In this document: piece by piece, positions 23,301 through 33,657 of the stretch
Layout: each line of letters begins with the position of its first letter
Position numbering within the stretch: position 1 is the stretch's first letter
Origin: Mytilus edulis
Taxonomy: Eukaryota > Mollusca > Bivalvia > Mytilida > Mytilidae
Assembly: GCF_963676685.1 (NCBI RefSeq)
Contig: NC_092344.1
Coordinates: 55,636,830-55,700,829, forward strand
DNA: 64,000 nt
Reading direction: 5' to 3'
Translations under genes and position numbers: made by a program
The notes under the pieces: generated by a model
Told to the model about the DNA's origin: nothing
What the model saw: only the letters and a program-made list of their open reading frames with translations
Database searches by the model: none

Positions 23301-26300
23301 TGATTACAAAGCGTGTGGTAAATATTGAAGGAATTAAATATTTAACGTACCTCCTTAATACTTGTTTTAAATGAAATGTCATGAATTTTCATAAATATTG
23401 TAATTTTCCTATAAAAAATACCTTGTTTTATATCGATAGACTTTGTATATGCAGAATTTAAGAAACATAAGAAATCCATATCATTCAGGACTAAAGCACT
23501 GCAAATTATTATGGAAGTTTGTTTTCTTTGAATATACAGGTTACGATTAAAGATACCTTTTTATTATGTAAATTCATTTTAAATCTACGAAAAAAGAAAT
23601 AATCCGAGTGCTCGTCGTCCATAACCAGGTCTGAATACTTATTCTCTGCTTCGTATCCAAACGCATCAAACTGCTTCTCAGGATTTAACAGCAAACAGGT
23701 TGGTGTTTTCAGTGATAACAGCTGTCTTCCGCCTGCATTCCAAGCTTGATTTGAATGGATCTTCAATGGGTCAGTTTTGAAATTGCCTCTCATTGAAAAT
23801 GCATAACCTGAATATGCTGTTCCGAAGTCCAATGCGGCCACTAGTATATAATCAGGGTCTTGTTCCATTTTTCCTTGAACAAATAATTGTCAATGCTTTA
23901 TATATATATAAATAGGAAGATATAGACAGTACATGACTATGTTAACCGACAAGGAGACAACTAACATCTAGAGACGAAATGACCGAACGTAGAAGTTACC
24001 ATACTATTTTTTACACTGACCAAAAACACGTATTGCATTTTTTTTTTTAATCACAGAACTCCATATGGCTGTGATTAAGTAATTAAAGTGTGTTATACAG
24101 AGAGTAAAAAGACACACAAGCAAAGTAAAACTTGATACTATAACAGAAACTTTATAATGGAGAAGTGGCATTAGAATACATGTTACTTTAGAAATGTTTA
24201 ACTATAATTTAAGACAAACCAGAAGTGTCTTTTTTTCAAAACAAAACAAAAACACATTTGCCTTCAGAGACGTTTAAAATTACGAACACAAATTTACACA
24301 TTAAAACTTTCCAGTGTATCAATGAGCATCTACAGTTGCTTTTTTTCCCCTGTATGTTAAACTTGTCATGGTGTTTGTGCATCATTGTTGAAACTATTTG
24401 TTTAGCAATCTACAATGCTTTTTCATATGAAGATATCTGAAAAATATTATCTCACTCGGAGCATTATTTTTGTTATTCTTACTTGGATTTAACGGTACTG
24501 ATTCCAGTCTTTTGCTAATGTTTTTTGGTCCATGTGCTGACTGCGAGACTACAAAAGGCAAACAAGCATGCAGTATTACATGTTCGCATTCAACTATTTA
24601 TTATTTTTATCTGAAGCTGTCACCAACTTACAATGTAATTGTGTGCTTTAGACTTTAAAAATTAGACAAAGCTAGTATCCTTTAAAAACTGAAATACTAT
24701 TTTTTTCTTTCTGCGAAACAAAAGTATGTGTATTTCTTCTATGTATTTCCTGTTTTTGTATAAATGAAATTATCCTTTTTATTTTTCACTGAATAAGTAA
24801 ACACTAAACATACGCTATTTCTTAATATATTTAGTGTATAATAATTTGATTTCTTATGAACAAGCAAAGATGACCTGAGATAGATTTCACTATTATTTCA
24901 AGTCCTTTTTGGTTATTTAACTCTTTCGGATAATCATTTCTATTCTTATACATTCTAAGCTTTTAAACATTCGGCATTCAGAGTTATTGATGAATCATGA
25001 AATTAAAAATGTGTTGTTTTCATTTTGTATGGTGACGCAGGGACGGTTCTAATGCATCTCTTGTAGTGACAATGGCGGTTATTAGCTGATTTTGCGTTAC
25101 ATTTACTGTATATCTCTGCTGTTGCTAGAGGTATATTTTTTAATTCCTGGCAAGCTTTAATTTAGTCCTTTCGATTTTGGATAACAAGATTTTTGTCATC
25201 CTAATGAAATTGTTAACAAAAATGGTCCAAATTCAATTAATGTTAATACTTCTTGCTAATCGTCAGACACAGGAACAGAGTTCGTTAAGACAGAAGGGAA
25301 TCGACAGTTACATACTGCTTATTATAAGGGTAAGTGTGTTATCATTCTCTCGAAAAGAAAATGTCATTCGCTTGAGTGTTGAAAATAACAACCGTGTTAC
25401 AGGCAAACAAATTTTCAAAATTTTATGTATCATGATGATTGATATGTTTTCATAATCAAATTCCTAATCTTAATTTTTATTGTCTGATATATATACCAGT
25501 TGTTCCAATGTTTTTCTTTTAAAAAATCATTTGTCATTCTTTACATTTCGGTCGAATAAATTGTAGAAACGCCAGTTAAAGCTTAACTTAAAGACAATTT
25601 TTAAAGTTCTTACTTGGAGATAGAGATACAGATTCCAGTTTTTCAGTAACATTCTGTGGTTCATATGTGGTCTTTGTGGCTAATTTAAAAAAGCAACAAA
25701 TATAAAAGAATGTCTGCTGTTTAATTTATACTTTGCATATAATTTTGAATATTATTTTAAGGAATCACTAATTGACAGAATGATAGTGGGATAAATTATA
25801 CATACTAGTAAGCATAACGTTAATGCATTAAAAAAAAATGAAAGATAGTGTTGTTGCTCATGTTTTTTAATTTCTCAGAAATCATAGTTACATCAAATTT
25901 TTTCAAAATAATGGGCATCAACAAGTTTAACAGAATTAGAGACCAAAATTATCTAAATTGCATACAATCTTTATCGTTCATTGGTTCATTTCGTGTATTC
26001 TTAAAGATTAAATTAAGATAATTGTGAAAAGTCAAAGTTACTATTAAATAATATTTCTAATGAATAATATATACATTATTTGGATCATTGATAATTTGTA
26101 AAGAGAAGCCCTAAAATTCAATATCAATAACTTTGTTTAAATTTCATTTAAATTAAATAAGTCCTACCCTTCTGCCATCCTTCAGGGGTTCCTCGTGTGT
26201 ACATTGTTTTTCTATCAAACAAAATGGCACTCTTGTGTTCATTTCTGCCTGAAAAGTGCATGTTTATATAATAAAGGAAATACATGAATACTATTCATCC

Positions 26301-27609
26301 TCACGACTGTATAATATACATGTATGTAACAAGTACTGTTTGCAGTTTGGATATGCGACGAATTATAATAAAAATCGAATTTCTTATTATCAACCATAAA
26401 CAGTAATGTATAATTATTCAATCATGAAATTTTGTGAGTGTTGCACCAGTCCTGTTCATACGAGCCCCGTTCATACAGGTGTCGTCTTTACCTCCAAAAC
26501 TAAACAACCCTTGACTAAAGTCTTTGAGAGAGTATTATTCGGAAGAGATGAAGTTATGACCATACTTTTGTCAAGTCATTAAAGATCTCGGAAAAAGAAC
26601 GATGTTTTACCCCACCGCATGTGTGCCTGTCGCATGTCAGGAACTTCTAGCCTTTTATTTTTTTAGACTTGTGTGTTTTTATATGTTTGGTTCAATTACT
26701 AGTATATGTTTTAGGAGTTAAGTGTGGCTTCCTTTTCTATAGAAAATAATAATAAGAAAATGTGGCATATAGCTATCGTTTTCAGATCTGTGAATTTAGT
26801 AATAAAGGTGACCAAATAGATTTTACATTTGACAAGCGGTTGTACCATAAAATAAGTTAACAAATATAGGTCACCGACTGCTTTACATAATGAGCTAAAC
26901 CCATACCGCTTAGTCAGTTATAAAAGGGCAAGAAATGACAAATATAAAACATTTCAAACGAGAAAACTAACGGCCAGATTTTTGTAAAAAAAAATCAATG
27001 AACGAAACACAAATATGATATACAGCGACAAGCGACAACCACTGCATTACAGACTTGGGACAAGCACATATAGAAGGTGGGAGATTATAACATGATTTCG
27101 GGCACATAACCCCCCTCAAGCATATATACATAATTGTTATGGGGCCAGCTACCCGAAGATTGTCTTGCTGAGTTGGTGACCTTAGCCTACATACATGTAC
27201 GCTCTTTGTTCGGGTTGTTGTTCCTTTCAAGCATTCCGCGTTCCGATTTGCAATTTTATTATATCAATGTTTTGATTGAAGGGTAAGGGGTGGGGTGGAT
27301 GTCTTTGTTTAACTTTAGACTAACACTAAGATGTATAACTGTTCGGTATTGTTAAACACCATAGTTGGCATTATATGTAGGTCAAAATATTCATTTTAGA
27401 CGCAATTTCCGTTTAACAGTTAAGTTCCTTCACTTGTCTAAAATTTTAAATTTAATAAAAGTACATGTAGTTTTAAATGTAGTTTGACTATTTGATGTTG
27501 CTTCTCTATTACCTTTTGGCTTTTCTCTCTGTTGCCTCGGTGTCTCGCATTTTACACACTTGTCTTTATTAGCATCGTTAAATTCGTGACAGTTGAAACA
27601 CACCCACAT
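19268..27609 (-). CDS. gene A: RanBP2-type zinc finger fused to HSPA12-like HSP70 ATPase (683 aa)
   Basis: Eight coding exons: 27609-27513, 26248-26168, 25679-25614, 24548-24483, 23873-23557, 22137-21919, 21381-21234, 20325-19268. The total is 2052 nt with stop. The first four exons all end in phase 1. Residues 1-26 form a RanBP2-type zinc finger, 33-59 a conserved cassette, 60-103 two copies of a 22-residue unit, and 104-683 an HSPA12-type ATPase with phosphate 1 (LDFGTAYSGYAFS), phosphate 2 (DLGGGTADLTV) and adenosine (LLVGGFSECSLVQ) motifs. There is no EEVD tail and no ordinary substrate-binding domain, as is usual for HSPA12. An in-frame TGA lies nine bases upstream of the ATG. A tandem paralogue with six linker units lies upstream (32603-47402). 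Cytosolic or nuclear location is likely, since there is no signal peptide. Confidence 0.87.
20477..20874. mobile_element. short TIR element in gene A intron
   Basis: Begins aaaggggcattaactg and ends agctaatgccccttc, an inverted pair. Internal words (atgttcaccgatt, tttcacgttcat) recur at 38307-39000 in the gene B region, so it is a dispersed family. Confidence 0.5.
21234..21381 (-). CDS. gene A exon 7: HSP70 ATPase, EPEAA segment
   Basis: 148-nt exon from AGIPETKLYIALEPEAASIF to YMVVDLG, split one base into the next Gly codon, so the phosphate-2 loop GGGTAD crosses the splice junction. Confidence 0.9.
21919..22137 (-). CDS. gene A exon 6: HSP70 ATPase, second segment
   Basis: 73-codon phase 0-0 exon with IEDITGKPMAALDVF and RWVLTVPAIWTDSAKQF, the HSPA12 form of the HSP70 TVPA motif. 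The intron before it (22138-23556) holds a tandem satellite. Confidence 0.9.
22395..23185 (+). repeat. tandem satellite (about 180-base unit) in gene A intron
   Basis: Four units marked by accgtgaaattggggtcaaa, gtactaagtttcaagttgat and accaaaaactttaacctgaa. Ends with a ggacggacggac run and cccctctactatggtaggtg. Lies between HSP70 exons 23557-23873 and 21919-22137. Confidence 0.8.
23557..23873 (-). CDS. gene A exon 5: HSP70 ATPase N-terminus
   Basis: 317-nt exon, the same length as the gene B counterpart. It carries the first nucleotide-binding motif ALDFGTAYSGYAFS and ends RRFKMNLHNKK. An internal ATG (23868) could be mistaken for the start, but the exon has an acceptor (gttcaag) 5 bases before it and the phase fits the repeat exons upstream. 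Confidence 0.88.
24483..24548 (-). CDS. gene A repeat exon 2 (66 nt)
   Basis: Phase 1-1 exon coding for SQSAHGPKNISKRLESVPL and NP. Acceptor cttttgtag, donor CCAA|GTAAGA. The SQS start groups it with gene B units 5 and 6. Confidence 0.72.
25614..25679 (-). CDS. gene A repeat exon 1 (66 nt)
   Basis: Phase 1-1 exon coding for TKTTYEPQNVTEKLESVSL and SP. Same length and border style (CCAA|GTAAGA) as the other repeat exons in genes A and B. Confidence 0.72.
26168..26248 (-). CDS. gene A exon 2: conserved 27-codon cassette
   Basis: 81-nt phase 1-1 exon ending ...RKTMYTRGTPEGWQK. The gene B counterpart (46716-46796) shares EHK, LF, RKTMYTRG and GWQKG. I recognise no known domain. Acceptor cttttcag, donor AAGG|GTAGGA. 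Confidence 0.75.
26870..27130 (-). repeat. interspersed repeat copy, gttgtctcattggcactcat family
   Basis: Diverged copy with aaacgagaaaactaacggcc and gcgacaaccactgcattac, in the gene A intron between exons 1 and 2. Confidence 0.5.
27513..27609 (-). CDS. gene A exon 1: RanBP2-type zinc finger
   Basis: Encodes MWVCFNCHEFNDANKDKC then VKCETPRQQREKPK, matching W-x-C-x2-C-x3-N-x6-C-x2-C exactly, with the four Cys as zinc ligands. The Thr-Phe pair that binds ubiquitin in NZF fingers is His-Glu here. Splice acceptor gttttttgcag lies 19 bases before the ATG, so the exon carries a short 5' UTR. Donor AAAG|GTAATA, phase 1. Confidence 0.85.
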
Positions 27610-29075
27610 CTTTATTCAAATCAAGCTGCAAAAAACTAATAAATGCACTATGATATAAGAGTATTTATTTCTTTTTTATTGCCAACATGCATGGTGGTAA
27701 CTAATGCATTGTGTACATCGCATGTATTATGTTACTATGATACATTATACACTTGAATAAATTAAGAATCAGATATTTCAACATTTTAGCGAGCTTTATA
27801 TTCGTTGATATTATAACAAACATAATTTGGGCTCTATTAAATTTATCCATTCTTAATATGCAATTCATCTTAATTTTTTAAACGGTAAACTTTGAGCTTT
27901 TTAATTTGGTGCAAGATATTGGAGTTCACTAATAAGATAACATGTTGCCCATTGTTGCCTTGTTCATGTTTTATACTTGTATACCATTGGGTGCTTCCAA
28001 CCAAAAAAAATACGTTAAAAGAATTAAAGACAGTTCAAGCATTTTTTTAAATTGTTAACATAAATGTATTTCAGAATATGAAGCCCTAATATGTCGAAGT
28101 TTAAGATATCTGCCGGTAAACTAAAAAAAACAGGGGAAAATACAAAAAAATCTCGCAAATGTAGATTCGTAAGACAATGGTATTAACTGACATATCAGGA
28201 TTAGAAGATATTATCAAAAGTGTTGGAGCACACACACAAAGCACCGAAACCTCAAATAAAAAAACGTACAAACGACAAAGGTTGACACATGGTACAGATA
28301 GCTTACATTGTAAAGACACCAAATATGTTGGCTTTAATCAAGAGAATGCATAAATCCATCATTTTGTCTATAAAACAAGACTTTAAATTACATCATTAAA
28401 GAATAACTCACTATCAAAAACCAGCACATTACAACACAAGACAACCACAAATTTAAAACAGAACCGAGAAGCGCCCTCTATTTGAAGAAGCTACCTAAAG
28501 CATGATACATTGTGACAGTTGTCATAATCCATACAAATTAACAGCATTTTTCAGGAGAAAGGTTTGCCATTCTGAGTCAATTTTTGTAGGATATATAGTA
28601 TTCGGTATTTTGCCTTTGTCATCTGTCACATAACTTATCGATACATGTAAACTGTCTTACAATATTAATCATGACTTGAAGACGTATCTATTGCACTTGA
28701 ACTCATATATAATACTATCTACAGTGAAAAGGGGCGGGATTGATGCAAACATTGACTACGAAAATACCCCATACAACTTGATGCTTACAGGACACAACTC
28801 AATTGGTTCGAAAATAAAGCTTAAATGCGACGAAACTATAAAATCCTGATTAATTTAGAACACTGTGAAAATAAAACATGTGGACAAGAATTTAACTACT
28901 CGACAGTTAGAAAGTTCGTCGGTTAATAATTCATTATAAAGAGATTAACGATTGCTTGTAAACACTTATTAAGTATTCTACGGAAAAAATTATGTTTTTT
29001 TTTTTTTTTTGCACAACAAAACGACCGAAAAAAATATCAAAGATGCATCTTAAATACTGAAAGTAGATTTCTTAC

Positions 29076-29185
29076 CTTGAACAGCTACGTATTAGTTTCT
29101 AAATATAACCACACAACCGTGAGATGTTTACCGGTAGGGTTTCTATACTACCTTTACCTTGAAAATGTGACCCTACCCAATGATT
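29076..29185 (-). promoter_or_regulatory. gene A probable non-coding first exon and promoter block
   Basis: A donor (TTCAAG|GTAAGA at 29076/29075) follows sequence matching the block upstream of gene B: CTACCGGTAAAC, GTGGYTATATTTAGA and GGGTAGG occur in the same order. Exon 1 of gene A has a good acceptor, so this is likely the 5' UTR exon with its promoter. The transcription start is not fixed, and I see no clear heat-shock element. Confidence 0.5.
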
Positions 29186-29689
29186 GTGTCGATAAAAGAT
29201 AATAATGTTTCAGATTTACTGTATATTATTGATCTTAAAATTTAAAATGCACAAGTTAAATTCAATTCGACCAGCTAATCCTTTTTATCAAATATTGAAA
29301 GTCGATTAAAATCCACTTCTGGTTTATGTAATAATCCCCTGATTTGCTCAGATATTATTAACAAAATTATCCTTTTCCTCCTCGGAAGCTGATTAACATA
29401 ATCAAGTTTTTCAAAGATAAAAAAAACAGTTAGTTCACTTCATTCATATTACATGTACAGTAATGTGAGCTCGACGACAAGTGACGAAACAATATATATA
29501 TGTTTGTAACAGATATAAAGCATCAGTCTTATAACTGACATAAAAGAAAGTCCAATTTTCTGTTGTGAAATGTATGAAGATTTTTGTTATAAAAAAAAAA
29601 AGAAGATATATACTTTCCAATGATACAACTTTCCTCCAGAGAGCAAAAAAGCATCTACACGTATAGGTCACCATATGGTCTTCAATATT

Positions 29690-29960
29690 AGGCAAAACCC
29701 ATACCTCATAGTCAGCAAGAACATTACCCGCGAGAGCGCTAACGAGGCCATTTTCCGAAATTTATTATTCCCAAGGGTCATAACTCTTTTAAAAAAGTAG
29801 TTCGGCCACCATTGTAGAACTTGTTCGAGATATATATTGCTGATATTAACCTATAATAGTTTAAGTTAAGTACGAATCTTGCAAGAATTGTACCTGTGAA
29901 AGCGTAAACAAGATCGGACGGACGGACGGATTTTTCTCAAGTTAAAGTAACGTTGTATGG
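29690..29960 (+). repeat. dispersed repeat ending in (ggac)n
   Basis: Segment with caagggtcataactctttt and ending gatcggacggacggacggat, like the tails at 23100 and 57190. Confidence 0.45.
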
Positions 29961-32144
29961 TACCATCTAGATCAAATAATTCTCTTCTCTTAAAACATGC
30001 ATACTAAAAATGTTCTGAAATACACAAGTACGTGTGCTTGAACAGTAAACAGTTTGTCTATAAGTAGCATTTACGGGTTATTATGAATTTATGTTAAATG
30101 TTTTATTCATTTTAAACTTTTCGATTTTGCCCTCTTGATAAAGCAATTTCAATGAATATTGGTCACGCTTTTTTATTTCGTCACACTATTTTGACCCATT
30201 AAGGTGTGTGTATATATCTTTTTATTTCTGAATAACTACCCGCTATCACAAACACGATAGCCTATTAAATGTATGCGATTTAAATAAACAGTTCCCAGAA
30301 CTAGGTATTTTCAAATATCTGTATATATTAAGTAGAAGAGTGAAGTAGGTCATTTATTTTTTTTGTATATTTAAAGTTCTACTGTTTACTAGGCAGAACT
30401 CAGTTGAGAAAGGTCATTTGACATATTTAAATCATTTAACTTCGGTCGTCTGTGGTCCATTGTCTGTTCATTCGTTAACTTTAGAAGTTTATCATTTTGT
30501 CTCTGAAACCTACAGCAAAGTTTTAAACAGACTTCTCGTTTTTTTAAACTACATACAGTCTATACAAAAAACTTTGGCAAACATGATGAATCGAACATTT
30601 TCTACAAATTGATCTCTTTTTGGTTTTGATTCGACGATTAATATAAACTGGTCGTGAACATTTGAATTCTTATGTCCGAAAACATTCGCATAGCACGTTC
30701 TCAAATACACTTGTAAACATGTCCGTGAGACATTGACCAACTGACACAATGTACTATAATGCAGTGTAGTCTACTACGAGTTTACTGTCACATACGAACA
30801 TATGGAATTTCTGTAAAGTGTCTTTTAGCATTGCATCTCGGAATCTCTGGTAAATGATTTTTGCTCATCTTATGCTATATATGTAATAAATTTAACATAT
30901 TAATCTTCAATTCGGATGTTCAGATTTTTAAACTATTGTTCAGCGGCAACATCAATTTAGTATTTCGTCTAATCAAGTAGCAAAGAACAGATTTTGTGCA
31001 TTCGTTTCAATTGGAATAAATATCAAAGTGTCCATTGTCTAGATGAACTCTTTTTGAAGATTTAAAACTAGTTTTTTTTAAGGAAAGGGTAACATAATAT
31101 GAATGCTCTTGCTATTTTTGAATCGCATATTTTAAATTCTGTCTATAAACAATGCTATTTTTCAGAAAGAATTTCATAAATAATATAGAATACGGCACAA
31201 AAGTCCTACCTATTATCAAGCACTACATGCTGCAAAGCATATTGTCTTCAAAGACATGCACGTAAATTATACCCACAGTCTATATGTTACATAAACTGGA
31301 ACATTTGTTTATTCGTGAAGACCTTAATATGGTGACCCATAGTTGTGTTTTTGGTTATTTATGGTGTTTGGTTGCTGTCTAAAAGAAACATTGCCACATC
31401 TCATCTTATCTTTAGCTGTAGTTTAAACCCTGTTAAAATACTTCATTTACTCGTACACGTGTATTCAACAAAAGTAAGGGGGAAAAAAGGATTGTTTATT
31501 ATTTCACGACACAGAATCACTATGTGTACAAGAAATAAAACGAAAAAAAACCGTTGTGTCAGTAAAAATACGTATTTCTGGTTAATTGTAAGCACGTAGT
31601 AGTCACTCACGTATTGCAACTTATTATTTGGATTGGTCAATGACCCCCATATTGAGTATTTATGCTAAATTATGCATACCCGTATGAAATAGTGCAATGG
31701 ACCTAGTAAACGCCTGATGCGATTTTAAAATCTAAACTCAATATCTAATTTAGGATATATTAGCCTTTGTACTTACTCCTAAATGCTGCATATGTAGCGG
31801 TAAAGCAGCACGTACCAATAAGCTGTACTTCGTATTTTACCATCATTGAAAACCAATAGACATCAAACTACATAGTTTTTTTCTTGTAAATATCTACAGC
31901 ACACTATCTTTATGTTTTGCTACTGTGCTTTGTCTCTATGCCTTTTTGTGTTTCTTTATTAAATATAATACATGGTTATGTAGTTATACATCCCGTCATT
32001 GTGTAATGGCAAATGATTGTATTCTTGTCTTTCATTTTTGCTAAATTAAATGTGATTTGCCTCTATGCCTTTTTGTATTTCTTTGTTATTTCTTTGATTG
32101 TTTTTTCAGTAATTAAGATTATAACATAATGTTGACAGTAGTTA

Positions 32145-32265
32145 TCAAAGGTGCCAGGGTTATAATTTAATAAGCCAGACGCGCGTTTCGTCTACATAAG
32201 ACTCACCAGTGACGCTCAGTTCAAAATAGTTATAAAGCCAAATAGCTGCTCCCCAATTGTTGATA
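32145..32265 (+). repeat. interspersed repeat, gccagacgcgcgtttcgtct family
   Basis: gccagacgcgcgtttcgtct then acataagactcaccagtgac. Other copies: 52190-52500, 62655-62900 and 63015-63080. Confidence 0.65.
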
Positions 32266-32547
32266 TTTTTACGTTTTGTGTCTTTATTTTTAGTTTACAC
32301 ATCGTTGTCAATATAAGTGAATTTTATTCGACTGCCATATTAGGGAGAGGTTTAGCTAGCTGTAAAACCAGCTTTAATCATCCTCCATTTTCTACATATA
32401 AGAATGCATGTACTAAATAAGGAATATGACTGTTGTTATCCATTCGTTTGATGGGTTTGGGCTTTTGATTCTAATTTTCCTCAAATTTCGTTATTTTTGT
32501 GATAAAAAAACATCAATCAGTCTTTTAAATATATTCAAGTTATTTTT

Positions 32548-32553
32548 TTTATT
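32548..32553 (-). terminator. polyadenylation signal AATAAA, gene B
   Basis: AATAAA on the minus strand about 50 bases after the gene B stop codon, in an AT-rich stretch. Confidence 0.5.
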
Positions 32554-32602
32554 TTCGATTCATAATGGGAAAAAATGTAATAATTGAAATGTAATATCTA
32601 TA

Positions 32603-33657
32603 TCAGTTCAGATTAAATGTAGACGAAACTGTTTCTCCAGTAAGTATATCTGTCGCTAAAACACCCAACTCAGTATTACCGAACAGAAACGCTACTCTCA
32701 ATTCTCGTTCTGTATCACTAGCTTTTGAGAACGAAATCTTCATAGAACCGAGGAGAGTACAACCTTCTTCGTCCACGTACATCGGTTTCTCCTTTGTCGA
32801 TGCATAAAGGGATAGTTCCCAGGGCTCTGATTCATTGCAATCCACGGTGAAGTTGTGTTCAATTGCGGTAGCAATATCAACTGTGTCATTTTTATGGACT
32901 ATAACTTCAAACAGTCCATCACAGAATTCTCCATCTTCCTCTTTGACAAGATGTTCCTTGTTGTGAATGTTTGCATCAAAGGGTAAACTAATTCCTGTGC
33001 CGTAGGTATACTGCATCACACGAGATATTATATAATCCGGCTTGTGACCGAAAAGACAAGCTCCTTTCAGAACAGCCAAACCAGCTTCATTTGGGTTTAT
33101 AATTCTTTTATCGGGAAACGCCCGTTTAATTGCATCTTGAACAAGAGAACATTCCGAAAAGCCACCAACCAGTAAAATCTGATTGACCTCAGATGATTGC
33201 TCCCTGTCAAAAATGTCTTTCATGAGAGTCACAATACTTCGGATTGTTGGATTGAAAATATCTTTGATGATTTGAGGGTCAATTCGCATTTTGGCACCTT
33301 TAATATATATTTCGTTGGCATACTTGGACGCACTTAGAACAGAATCAATGTCTTGATCAAGAAGTGTCAAACAACATTTATTTATTGATACATAAGGTAT
33401 GCCTATGTTAACTTTTTTATCTTTGTCCGGTCCTATTATTCGTTTGACTGTTTCAAATTCGTGAAACAGGTCCAAATATGCAGAGGGGTCTTCTTCTTTT
33501 AATGAGTTCATTACTGGGCGTCCAAATATATCCACAAACATCTGCAAAAATCTTTCATCAACGGACGTACCTCCACAATTGTTTCCTGTAGCACTAGATA
33601 ACTCTTTCAGATGTTCATTTGAAACCTTTTCATGAACAGTTATATCAGCTGTGCCAC
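32603..33657 (-). CDS. gene B exon 12: HSP70 ATPase C-terminal part and stop
   Basis: 1055-nt last exon with GGTADITVHEK, ILLVGGFSECSLVQDAIK and terminal SSTFNLN before TGA. Closely similar to gene A exon 8 throughout. AATAAA lies about 50 bases past the stop. Confidence 0.92.

Larger units (their letters stand above)
29190..32547. other. intergenic region between gene A promoter and gene B 3' end
   Basis: No gene seen. Holds the dispersed repeats at 29690-29960 and 32145-32265; the rest is AT-rich without coding signal. Confidence 0.5.

Noticed and set aside
23509-23868. Gene A starting at the internal Met (MEQDPDY) at 23868
   Set aside because: The gene B counterpart has no Met there; an acceptor and matching phase place this as an internal exon after the repeat exons.
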